Shown one piece after another: positions 1 through 6,785 of a DNA stretch of 64,000 nt. Every line of letters begins with the position of its first letter. The stretch's first letter is position 1. Source of the DNA: Saccharothrix violaceirubra. GTDB lineage: Bacteria; Actinomycetota; Actinomycetes; Mycobacteriales; Pseudonocardiaceae. The position numbers were made by a program, and so were the translations under genes. The notes below the pieces were generated by a model. That model had not been told where the DNA came from. It did no database searches and saw nothing but the letters and a program-made list of their open reading frames with translations. The DNA is taken from assembly GCF_014203755.1 (NCBI RefSeq), contig NZ_JACHJS010000001.1, forward strand, positions 1 through 64,000. Direction: 5' to 3'.

Positions 1-159
1 GTCCGGCGTCTCGTCGTAGCGTTCATCGCCACGTCGAGTCGCGTCGCCGGAATCGCCGGACAGCTCGCGTTGCAAGGCATCGAAGTCGGTGGCGTGCGTG
101 CTGTATTTCAGCTCCCTCGCCACCTTCGTCTGCTTGGCCTTAGCTCGGCCGCGCCCCAT
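1..159 (-). CDS. DUF3073 protein, C-terminus beyond window edge
   Basis: The reading frame runs on the minus strand from the ATG at 159 and is still open at base 1, so only the first 53 residues are visible. It begins MGRGRAKAKQTKVARELKYS, the basic N-terminus typical of the small actinobacterial DUF3073 family, followed by an acidic, disordered-looking stretch. A G-rich Shine-Dalgarno stretch (GAGGGGG) precedes the start. The family has no established function that I know of. In M. tuberculosis a member (Rv0810c, from memory) sits beside the same ygfZ/pabC neighbourhood, which supports the call. Confidence 0.85.
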   Translation of the reverse strand, partial: MGRGRAKAKQTKVARELKYSTHATDFDALQRELSGDSGDATRRGDERYDETPD

Positions 160-321
160 GGCTCGACCCCCTCGCACAGGGACGGGGGCGGCCGGGGGAA
201 CGGCGGCCCCACTCGTCTCGACAACTAGTTCCTGGTAACTACCGTACCGTGTCGAAGGGGTTCCCCGCGACGCGGTAGGCGTGAGACATACCGCCGGATC
301 TCCGCGTGGGAGGATGCGCGG

Positions 322-1203
322 GTGCTACGACCGTTCGTCGCCTACCTCAGGGTGTACGAACCGCTGTCGGCTCTTGACGCACCGTTGGCGGAACAGGCCC
401 GCAAGGCCCTCGAAGCCGGGGCGTTGAGCCGAGCGGACGTAGGCGCCCGCGAGCGCGAGCTGTGGCTGCGGTCACAGCTTGCCCGACCGCGGCGCCTGTT
501 GCCCGGTGAGCGCGCCGACGGCGCCGTCGCCCCCGACGCGCCGTTCGACGTGCTCGCGCTCGACCCCGCCGACGTGCCCGGTGACGTGGGCGAAGGCCCG
601 CTGGTGTGCCCGCTGGACCTGCGGGCGCGGTCCGCCGCCGCCCTGGTCGGATTCCTGGCGACGTCGACCGCGCCGCTGCGCGAGGCCGCCCTGTCCGTCG
701 AGCCCGACGAGGTGCGGGCACGGGCCACCGCGGTCATGGCCGAGCTGAACCGGGGTGCCGTCCACGTCATCTCCACGACCTGGACCGTGCCGCTGCCGTG
801 GTTCGCGCTCGTCGAGCAGGACGCCCGGCGGATCGTGCTCACGCCCAAGAACGACCCCGACCGCGAGGTGTCCTGGCGGGTGTCGATGGGCGAGGCGCGG
901 GCACGCGTGGCGCGGGCGCACCGCGTCGTGTCCCAGTCCCTGGGAAACGACGGTCCGGCCAAGGTGCTGTCCGACACCGGCCGCTGGCTCGACCACTTCG
1001 CGCCGGACTCGGCGGTCGAACTCGACTACGGCGGCCTCGTGCAGCTGATCGACGACAAGGACCTCCAGGAGGACACGTCCGCCGAGGACGTCAACGCGAT
1101 CGTGGACGCGTTCGAGAGCGGCGACGTCGAGGAGGTCGCGCTGCGGTACGAACGGCTACGGGAGTTCTGGGGCGAGCCCGCCCGGCGCGAGCGGCACGGC
1201 TAG
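322..1203 (+). CDS. Conserved hypothetical protein, 293 aa
   Basis: I do not recognise this family. The GTG start at 322 is preceded by GGGAGG at a spacing of about eight bases, and codon use is that of a real high-GC gene (G/C third positions). The protein is soluble, with no signal peptide or membrane segment. It has a mixed alpha/beta look with a central stretch rich in W, P and V (STTWTVPLPWFALVE) and an acidic C-terminal helix region. It converges on the MFS gene, the two stops overlapping by four bases. It stands alone on its strand, so context gives no clue to function. Confidence 0.7.
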   Translation: MLRPFVAYLRVYEPLSALDAPLAEQARKALEAGALSRADVGARERELWLRSQLARPRRLLPGERADGAVAPDAPFDVLALDPADVPGDVGEGPLVCPLDLRARSAAALVGFLATSTAPLREAALSVEPDEVRARATAVMAELNRGAVHVISTTWTVPLPWFALVEQDARRIVLTPKNDPDREVSWRVSMGEARARVARAHRVVSQSLGNDGPAKVLSDTGRWLDHFAPDSAVELDYGGLVQLIDDKDLQEDTSAEDVNAIVDAFESGDVEEVALRYERLREFWGEPARRERHG

Positions 1204-2399
1204 GCCGTCTTCCGGGCGTGTCGCGATCGGCTCGTTCTCCGGGGTGGGCCTTGACCCGCGGTCGAAGCACGGCCCAGCAGCAGCCGGGCGCCGATCGCGG
1301 TCACGGCCGCGAGCAGCAGCGCGACGGCCCAGCCGAACGTGTCCGCGACCCAGGCAGCCAGCGGCGGGGTGACCGTGGCGGCCAGGTAGTTCGCCCCGTT
1401 CTGCATGGCGATCGCGGTGCCGCTGCGGCCCGGCGGCGCGAGTTCGCCCGCCGCCGTCAGCGCCACGCCGTTCCACGACACGGCGATCGCGGTCGTCGCC
1501 ACGAACACCGCGCACACCACCCACGTCGGCGCGTCGACCGCCGCCGTGCACAGCCCGAACGCGACCGCGCAGGCCACGGCGAGCTTCCGCAACGGCCCGA
1601 TCCGGTCGCGGACCGCGTCCGACCACACGCCGACCGCCAGCCGTCCCAAGCCGCCCAGCACCTGGGCGGCGGCGAACAGGCCGGCGGCGGGCCCGACCGG
1701 GACGCCGACCCGTTCGACGAGCAGCACGACCATGAGCGTGGCCGCCGTGAACTGGGGGACCACCAGCAGACCGCTCGCGACGCTCAGCCGGATCAGCCTC
1801 GGGTCGGCGAGCACGAGACCGGGTGCGCGGGTCGCCCGGACCGCGCCCGGCGGTTCCCGGACCAGCGCCGCCGTGGCCAGCGCGACGAACCCGGTCACGC
1901 CCGCGAGCGCCACGAACGCGACCGGCACCCCGGCACCGATCGCCACGCCCGGCAGGACGGCTGCGGTCAGCGCGGCACCGAGCGGCGAGGCGGCCTGGCG
2001 CACGCCCATGGCCAGGCCGCGCTTGTCGGTGGTGAACCAGTTCATGACGGCCCGGCCACTGGCCGCGTTGACGCTCGCGCCGCACAGGCCGACGCCGACC
2101 AGGGCGACGCCCGCGAGCACCGGACCGCCGACCGCGGTCAGGGCGAGGAAGAGCGCGGCGCCGAACCCGCCGATCGTCATGGCCAGGCGTTCGCCGTGCC
2201 GGTCGGCGACCACGCCCCACGGCACGAGCGCGACCATCGTGCCGAGGTTGACCGCGCCGAGCAGCAGGCCGACCTGGGGGAGCGTCAGTCCGAAGTGTTC
2301 GCGCAGTTGCGGCGTGAGCGCGGGGAGGCCGAGGAAGACCGCCGCGTTGACCCCTTGCGCGACGGTGCCGACGGCGAGGACGACCCAGCGGTTGGCCAT
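1200..2399 (-). CDS. MFS transporter
   Basis: A 399-residue polytopic membrane protein of the major facilitator superfamily, probably exporting or importing a small solute by proton coupling. About twelve hydrophobic segments are visible. The loop between TM2 and TM3 carries a degenerate MFS signature (GVVADRHGER, matching the GxxxDRxGRR motif). A Gly/Ala-rich TM5 follows a MNWFTTDKRG loop. The C-terminus is a short basic tail (RRTSRSRHARK). The start ATG at 2399 gives a normal first helix. It lies downstream of rsiG on the same strand with a 57-bp gap, so read-through is possible. Substrate cannot be inferred. Confidence 0.85.
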   Translation of the reverse strand: MANRWVVLAVGTVAQGVNAAVFLGLPALTPQLREHFGLTLPQVGLLLGAVNLGTMVALVPWGVVADRHGERLAMTIGGFGAALFLALTAVGGPVLAGVALVGVGLCGASVNAASGRAVMNWFTTDKRGLAMGVRQAASPLGAALTAAVLPGVAIGAGVPVAFVALAGVTGFVALATAALVREPPGAVRATRAPGLVLADPRLIRLSVASGLLVVPQFTAATLMVVLLVERVGVPVGPAAGLFAAAQVLGGLGRLAVGVWSDAVRDRIGPLRKLAVACAVAFGLCTAAVDAPTWVVCAVFVATTAIAVSWNGVALTAAGELAPPGRSGTAIAMQNGANYLAATVTPPLAAWVADTFGWAVALLLAAVTAIGARLLLGRASTAGQGPPRRTSRSRHARKTA

Positions 2400-2456
2400 G
2401 GGTCGACCGTAGATCGGCTGTTCACTCGATGGGAAAATGTTTCCATCATGTGGTTG

Positions 2457-3077
2457 CTACTCCTTGCTTCGGCCCGGGTTCACCGGCCAGCCGCGCTCGG
2501 CCGCGAGCAGCTCGTCCACCGACGCGCTGCCGCTCTGGTAGCGGCTCGCGATCTCGGCGTTGAGGTGGTCGACCACGGCCTGGACCTCGCGTCGCCGTGT
2601 GGACACCGACGACTCCTCGCCGGCGAACGTGCGCAACGCCAACGCCAGCTTGTCGTCCGAGAGCGCGCTCACGTCCGACAGGTCGACGTCGGCCAGCAGC
2701 GCCTCGACGTGCCGCTGGTGCGCGTCCGCCCGGGACGGCTCACGGGTCTGGTAGCGGCCCAGCCCGCTCGCCGGTCCGACCGCGTTGCCCGCGAGGATCG
2801 AGGCCAACCGGTCGACGACGGCCGCGCCCCCCTCCGTCCGCCTGCGCATCTCCGCTCGCACGATGTCGATCCGGGCGTGCAGGAGCCGGCGCAGGTACGA
2901 CAGGTCGGTCTCCTCCTGCGCGGCTTCGTCACGGAGCGCGCGCACTTCGCCGAGCGGGAGACGGTCGATCCCCTCGGCGTAATCGGGAGCGAGCACCCGG
3001 TCGATCCGGCGGCGCCCGCCAGGACGCACCTCGATCACGTACTCATCCTGAGGTAGTTCGTGCCCACCCGCCAACAC
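2457..3077 (-). CDS. rsiG: RsiG-type c-di-GMP-binding anti-sigma factor
   Basis: The 206-residue protein is largely helical and carries two copies of the motif E-x3-S-x2-R-x3-Q-x3-D, one on each predicted long helix. That motif defines RsiG, the anti-sigma factor that sequesters WhiG when bound to cyclic di-GMP in Streptomyces. Copy 1 is E56, S60, R63, H67, D71, with His in place of Gln. Copy 2 is E155, S159, R162, Q166, D170, an exact match. The GTG at 3077 is the only start that keeps the full N-terminus. It follows the BKACE gene by 21 bp on the same strand. A diguanylate cyclase lies in the window at 27.2 kb. No whiG is present here. Confidence 0.85.
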   Translation of the reverse strand: MLAGGHELPQDEYVIEVRPGGRRRIDRVLAPDYAEGIDRLPLGEVRALRDEAAQEETDLSYLRRLLHARIDIVRAEMRRRTEGGAAVVDRLASILAGNAVGPASGLGRYQTREPSRADAHQRHVEALLADVDLSDVSALSDDKLALALRTFAGEESSVSTRRREVQAVVDHLNAEIASRYQSGSASVDELLAAERGWPVNPGRSKE

Positions 3078-3098
3078 AAACCTGCTTCCAAAGTCGTC

Positions 3099-3956
3099 TC
3101 AAACCTGTACCGGGTCGCGCACGCCGAGTAGTGCACGTGCATCGGCCGGTGAAAGTGGCGGTCGCTGCGCGATCCGGGCGAGACCGGCCGCGCGCGCCAC
3201 CAGTTGTGCGTTGTCACGCACAGGTTGGCCCTGGGCATAGGAGAGGGTGTCCTCCATTCCCACCCGAAGGTGGCCACCCGCCCCCAGGGCCGTGAACATC
3301 ACCGGGAGTGACGTCCGCCCGATGCCCGTCGCGGAGAACGTGGCACCTTCGGGGAGCAGTCGCAGAGCTGCGGTGAGCGTCTCGGCGTCGCCCGGCATGC
3401 CACCCGGCACGCCCATGACCAGGTCGACGTGCACCCGGCCGCCGGCGGGCAGACCGTGGCGGTCCAGCAGTCGGCGCAGGGCGGCCAGGTGGCCGAGGTC
3501 GAAGATCTCGTACTCCGGCACGATCCCGCGTTCCCGCATCGCCAGGTGCAGGGAGACGACGAACTCCCAGCGGTTGAGGAAGACCTCGTCCCCGAAGTTG
3601 ATCGTGCCCATCGTGCAGGACGCCGAGTCGGGCAGGGCGTCGAGCGCCCGCAGCCGGTCGGCCTCCGGGTCGTGCACCGACCCGCCGGTGGAGAGCTGGA
3701 CGACCAGGTTCGTCTCCGTGCGTAGAGCCTGCACGGTGTCCTTGAGCCGGCCGAGGTCCAACGAGGGCCGCGCGTCGTCGTCCCGGATGTGCACGTGCAC
3801 CATGGCGGCGCCGACCTGTTCGCAGTCACGCGCGGTCTCCACCAGCTCCGGCAGCGTCACCGGCAGGTGCGGCACGTCGGACTTCGCGTGCTCGGCCCCG
3901 GTGGGGGCCACGGTGAGCAGCGTTCCGGGTCGGGACATGCGGTGATAGTGGCACAT
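3099..3956 (-). CDS. Beta-keto acid cleavage enzyme (BKACE, DUF849)
   Basis: Members of the BKACE family condense a beta-keto acid with acetyl-CoA in a metal-dependent TIM barrel, giving acetoacetate and a new CoA ester. The founder, Kce, acts on 3-keto-5-aminohexanoate. Visible landmarks are the N-terminal LLTVAPTGAEHAKSD, the metal-site pattern VHVHIRDDD (HxH plus acidic residues), QLSTGGSVHDPEADR, the NFGDEVFLNRWE stretch, and the C-terminal VGMEDTLSYAQGQ, which is diagnostic. Length (285 aa) is normal. An internal ATG at 3938 (MSRPGTLL) is an equally likely start, because neither has a clear Shine-Dalgarno. The substrate is not predictable from sequence alone. Confidence 0.85.
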   Translation of the reverse strand: MCHYHRMSRPGTLLTVAPTGAEHAKSDVPHLPVTLPELVETARDCEQVGAAMVHVHIRDDDARPSLDLGRLKDTVQALRTETNLVVQLSTGGSVHDPEADRLRALDALPDSASCTMGTINFGDEVFLNRWEFVVSLHLAMRERGIVPEYEIFDLGHLAALRRLLDRHGLPAGGRVHVDLVMGVPGGMPGDAETLTAALRLLPEGATFSATGIGRTSLPVMFTALGAGGHLRVGMEDTLSYAQGQPVRDNAQLVARAAGLARIAQRPPLSPADARALLGVRDPVQV

Positions 3957-4085
3957 TCCCTGATCCGGTCAGATGAGGTGAACGGGTGGGAAACCCGGTT
4001 GTCGGCACGGTTCGGTATTCCTACCGACCACCAATGGAGCAGGTCGCGACGCGCATATGGACCAACCCGGGTGGTTCTCGCGGTG

Positions 4086-4103
4086 GTCCGCACCAGTGCG
4101 GAC
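4086..4103. promoter_or_regulatory. Palindrome, candidate operator copy 1
   Basis: GTCCGCAC-CA-GTGCGGAC is an 18-bp inverted repeat with 8-bp arms that are perfectly complementary. The same arms recur 113 bp away (centre to centre) at 4197-4218. Both sit upstream of the minus-strand BKACE-rsiG genes and downstream of ygfZ. The regulator is unknown. Confidence 0.5.
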
Positions 4104-4196
4104 TCCTCCGTGCGCACCCCACGTCCGTTCGGCGCACCCCGCCGTGACCGCTTCCCCCGCACCGGTTTCACCCGTCCGGCCTATCGGCGGGACTTC

Positions 4197-4218
4197 GGGT
4201 CCGCACCGGTGCGGACCC
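4197..4218. promoter_or_regulatory. Palindrome, candidate operator copy 2
   Basis: GGGTCCGCACC followed directly by its reverse complement gives a perfect 22-bp palindrome without spacer. Its core is identical to the palindrome at 4086-4103 apart from the two central bases. Two such sites in one intergenic region suggest cooperative repressor binding rather than a transcription terminator, as no T-run follows on either strand. Confidence 0.5.
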
Positions 4219-4317
4219 GGAATCGTCACCACGCGCCGGCCGAATCGGCGGCTCGGACGGTCGCGTCCCGCCCGCCGCGCACCGTGACTCCGGGTCCGCG
4301 GCGGGGAGGGCGTCCGG

Positions 4318-5412
4318 TCAGGTGCGGCGGGTGAAGCCCTGCGCGGCCTGACGACCCAGGCCCGGCGTGTCCGCGGGGACGGAGTCGGGGTCGACGGTGG
4401 CCTGCACGACCCGGTCCTCCGCGCCGACCAGCAGCTCGGTCGACGGGTCGACCGAGCGCTTGACCAGGGCCAGCGCCACGGTGCCCAGCTCGTGGTGCAG
4501 GGCGACCGTGCCGACCCGGCCCACGACGCGGTCGCCTGAGGTCACCGGGTCGCCGGTCTCCGGCTGCACCTCGCGGGAGCCGTCGAGGTGCAGCAGCAGC
4601 ATGCGGCGCGGCGGGCGGCCCACGTTGTGGACCTTCGACACCGTCTCCTGGCCCCGGTAGCAGCCCTTGTCCAGGTGGACCGCCGCGCCGATCCAGTTCA
4701 CCTCGTGCGGGATGGTCTTCTCGTCGGTGTCCACCCCCAGGCGCGGGCGCAGGGACTCGACGCGCAGCGCCTCGAACGCCCACGTGCCGGCCGGTCGGGC
4801 GCCGGCATCGGTCAGCCTGGTCCACCACGCGGCGAGGTCCGCGCGGGGCACGGCGAGGTCCGCCGACAGCGGTCCGGGCCACGGCGTGCGGCGGACGAAG
4901 CCCGTCGGCAGCGCGGCGGCGCCGTGGGGCGCGTCCGGCAACGTCAGGTCCAGCTTGTCGAACACCTCGGCCAGGGCGGGGCCGGTGACGCTCAGGATCG
5001 CCAGCTCCGGCGTCGCGTCGCGCACCTCGACCTTCGACCAGAAGATCATCTTGGTCAGGTACGCCAGCAGGTCGCCCGCGCGCGCCGACTCGGTGTCCAG
5101 GTACACGACGCCGTCGACGTGGGCCACCACGACGTGGTGCTCGACCCGGCCCTGCACGTCCAGGATCAACGCCTCGGTCCCGACCTCGCCGAGCGCCGTG
5201 AAGTGCTGGCTGGTCAGGCTGTGCAGCCACGTCAGCCGGTCGGCGCCGCTCACCGCCAGGACCGCCCGGTGGGAGCGGTCGACGACGACGGCCGCGCGCG
5301 CCGCCGCCCGCTGTTCGGCGAACGGGTCGCCGAAGTGCCACGGCACGCCCTGGTCGGGTGCGCCCTCGAACGGTGCCACGGCACCCGGCAGGGCGAGCAG
5401 CGGTGAGTTCAC
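4318..5412 (-). CDS. ygfZ: Folate-binding YgfZ/GcvT-like Fe-S maintenance protein
   Basis: YgfZ binds tetrahydrofolate and helps maintain or repair certain Fe-S enzymes, including MiaB in E. coli. It is a structural relative of the glycine-cleavage T protein. The diagnostic YgfZ signature K-G-C-Y-x-G-Q-E is present as DKGCYRGQETVSKVHNVG near residue 250, with its conserved cysteine. The length (364 aa) and the three-domain GcvT-like layout are typical. The stop lies next to the palindrome-bearing intergenic region. Upstream the gene abuts the Fur-family gene with no gap, so the two are almost certainly co-transcribed. Confidence 0.93.
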   Translation of the reverse strand: MNSPLLALPGAVAPFEGAPDQGVPWHFGDPFAEQRAAARAAVVVDRSHRAVLAVSGADRLTWLHSLTSQHFTALGEVGTEALILDVQGRVEHHVVVAHVDGVVYLDTESARAGDLLAYLTKMIFWSKVEVRDATPELAILSVTGPALAEVFDKLDLTLPDAPHGAAALPTGFVRRTPWPGPLSADLAVPRADLAAWWTRLTDAGARPAGTWAFEALRVESLRPRLGVDTDEKTIPHEVNWIGAAVHLDKGCYRGQETVSKVHNVGRPPRRMLLLHLDGSREVQPETGDPVTSGDRVVGRVGTVALHHELGTVALALVKRSVDPSTELLVGAEDRVVQATVDPDSVPADTPGLGRQAAQGFTRRT

Positions 5413-5859
5413 TCAGGTCTCCTCGGGTACGTAGGACTCGACGCAGGACCGGCACGTCCCCGACAGCGCCAGGTGCCCCGCGTCCAGTTCGAACCCGTAC
5501 TGCCGCTCGAGTGTTCCGGACAGCGGTTCGAGCAGGTCGCACGGCACCTCGTCGATCCGGCCGCAGCGGTGGCACACCAGGTGCACGTGCTCGTGCTCGT
5601 CGATCGAGTAGCTGGGTGCGCCGTGCCCGAGGTGCGTGTGCCGCACCGTGCCGAGCCGGTCCAGCAGGTCGAGCGTGCGGTAGATCGTGGTGATGTTCAC
5701 GGTGGGTGCCGTCTCCTGCACCCGACGGCACACCTGCTCGGGCGTGGCGTGCCCGAGTTCGCGCACCGCGTCGAGGACCAGTTGCCGCTGCGGTGTCATC
5801 CGCATGCCGCGGTCGTGCAGCGTCTTGCGCAGGGCCTTCCGGCCACCGGCGGTCTCCAC
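5413..5859 (-). CDS. Fur-family metalloregulator, possibly Nur (nickel)
   Basis: A Fur-family repressor of about 148 aa: N-terminal winged helix (MRMTPQRQLVLDAV ... TIYRTLDLLDRLG) and C-terminal dimerisation/metal domain. Metal ligands are visible: H37, then H89-x-H91-x-H93, plus two structural CxxC pairs (C96/C99 and C136/C139). The His triad plus the upstream His resemble the square-planar Ni site of Streptomyces Nur, whose gene (SCO4179, from memory) also sits near mshD and pst. That makes nickel control a reasonable but unproven guess; Zur or peroxide-type Fur is the alternative. I chose the GTG at 5859; an open frame continues upstream to 5895 and would overlap the divergent pabC start. 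Confidence 0.85.
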   Translation of the reverse strand: METAGGRKALRKTLHDRGMRMTPQRQLVLDAVRELGHATPEQVCRRVQETAPTVNITTIYRTLDLLDRLGTVRHTHLGHGAPSYSIDEHEHVHLVCHRCGRIDEVPCDLLEPLSGTLERQYGFELDAGHLALSGTCRSCVESYVPEET

Positions 5860-5893
5860 GGGTCCATCGTAGGCCGTGGGTACCCTCACGGGC

Positions 5894-6733
5894 ATGCGCG
5901 TGCTCGCCCTGCCCGACGGAACGCTCGCCGACCCCGACCAGCCGTTCGTCCGCGCCGACGACCTCGGCCTGCTGCGCGGTGACGGCGTGTTCGAGACGGT
6001 CCTGGTCGTCGACGGAAAACCCCGCGAGTGGGCCGGTCACCTCGACCGCCTGGTCCGGTCCGCGGCCATGCTCGACCTCGAACCGCCCGACCTGGCCGGT
6101 GTCGAACGGGCGGGCCGGGCGGTGATCGACCACTGGACCGGCGGCGAACTGGCGTTGCGCCTGGTCTGCACGCGTGGTGCCGAGGGCGGCGACGGCACGC
6201 CCACGGTGTTCGCGCTGGGCTCGGAGGTCGGCGCGAAAGCACGTCGGCAACGCGTCGACGGCGTCTCCGCGATCGCGCTGGACCGGGGTTTCGACGCCGA
6301 TCTCGCCGAGCGCGCGCCGTGGCTGCTGCTGGGCGCGAAGTCGTTGTCCTACGCGGTCAACATGGCCGCGTTGCGCGAGGCCGAACGCCGGGGTGCCGAC
6401 GACGTCGTGTTCACGACACCGTCCGGCGAGGTGCTCGAAGGCCCCACGTCCACGCTGGTCCTGGTGCGCGGGCGGACGTTGCGCACGCCACCGTCCGCTT
6501 TGGGCATCCTGCCGGGCACGACGCAGGCCGCCCTGTTCGAGGTGGCGGCCGGTGCCGGGTGGACGACCGAGGTCGGCCGGGTCGACGTGGCGGACCTGTA
6601 CGACGCCGACGCCGTGCTGCTGGCGTCCAGCGTCCGCCTGATCGCCCGCGTGCACACGCTGGACGGCAAGTCGCTTCCGGACTCGTCGGAGGTTCACGCC
6701 GAACTCGCGGCGTGCTACGAGTCCCGGTACTGA
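5894..6733 (+). CDS. pabC: Aminodeoxychorismate lyase (class IV aminotransferase fold)
   Basis: PabC splits 4-amino-4-deoxychorismate into p-aminobenzoate and pyruvate for folate synthesis, using PLP. Family landmarks: LGLLRGDGVFETVLV near the N-terminus, the PLP-binding lysine in LLGAKSLSYAVN (about residue 149), then DDVVFTTPSGEVLEGPTST, which binds the cofactor phosphate. An aminotransferase for branched-chain or D-amino acids is the alternative, but the length (279 aa) and the locus, which matches Rv0812 beside ygfZ in mycobacteria, favour PabC. The ATG at 5894 fits the family N-terminus better than the upstream GTG at 5876. It is divergent from the Fur gene, their starts only about 34 bp apart. 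Confidence 0.85.
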   Translation: MRVLALPDGTLADPDQPFVRADDLGLLRGDGVFETVLVVDGKPREWAGHLDRLVRSAAMLDLEPPDLAGVERAGRAVIDHWTGGELALRLVCTRGAEGGDGTPTVFALGSEVGAKARRQRVDGVSAIALDRGFDADLAERAPWLLLGAKSLSYAVNMAALREAERRGADDVVFTTPSGEVLEGPTSTLVLVRGRTLRTPPSALGILPGTTQAALFEVAAGAGWTTEVGRVDVADLYDADAVLLASSVRLIARVHTLDGKSLPDSSEVHAELAACYESRY

Positions 6734-6736
6734 AAA

Positions 6737-6772
6737 AGGCCTTTCCCGGGAAGGATTTCCCGGGAAAGGCCT
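6737..6772. terminator. Bidirectional terminator between pabC and chitinase
   Basis: A 16-bp perfect stem (AGGCCTTTCCCGGGAA and its complement) with a 4-base loop begins right after the pabC stop. A-rich bases precede it on the left (GAAAAAGG), giving a U-run for the minus-strand chitinase transcript. It separates two convergent genes. Confidence 0.88.
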
Positions 6773-6785
6773 CTTCAGGTGGTGA

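Larger units (their letters stand above)
3957..4317. other. Intergenic region with inverted repeats, no gene seen
   Basis: The 361 bp between the BKACE start and the ygfZ stop contain no convincing coding frame; short frames here have no Shine-Dalgarno and shuffled composition. The stretch holds two related perfect palindromes (separate entries) and a weaker inverted repeat TCGGTA-TTCC-TACCGA at 4012-4027. It is the likely promoter region for the BKACE-rsiG transcript. Confidence 0.6.

Noticed and set aside
606..3056. Plus-strand open frame of 816 residues spanning 322-3056
   Set aside because: It overlaps three well-supported genes on other frames and has shuffled composition without motifs.
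4226..6697. Minus-strand open frame of 823 residues across ygfZ, Fur and pabC
   Set aside because: Shadow of the three real genes; the proteins in other frames carry diagnostic motifs.
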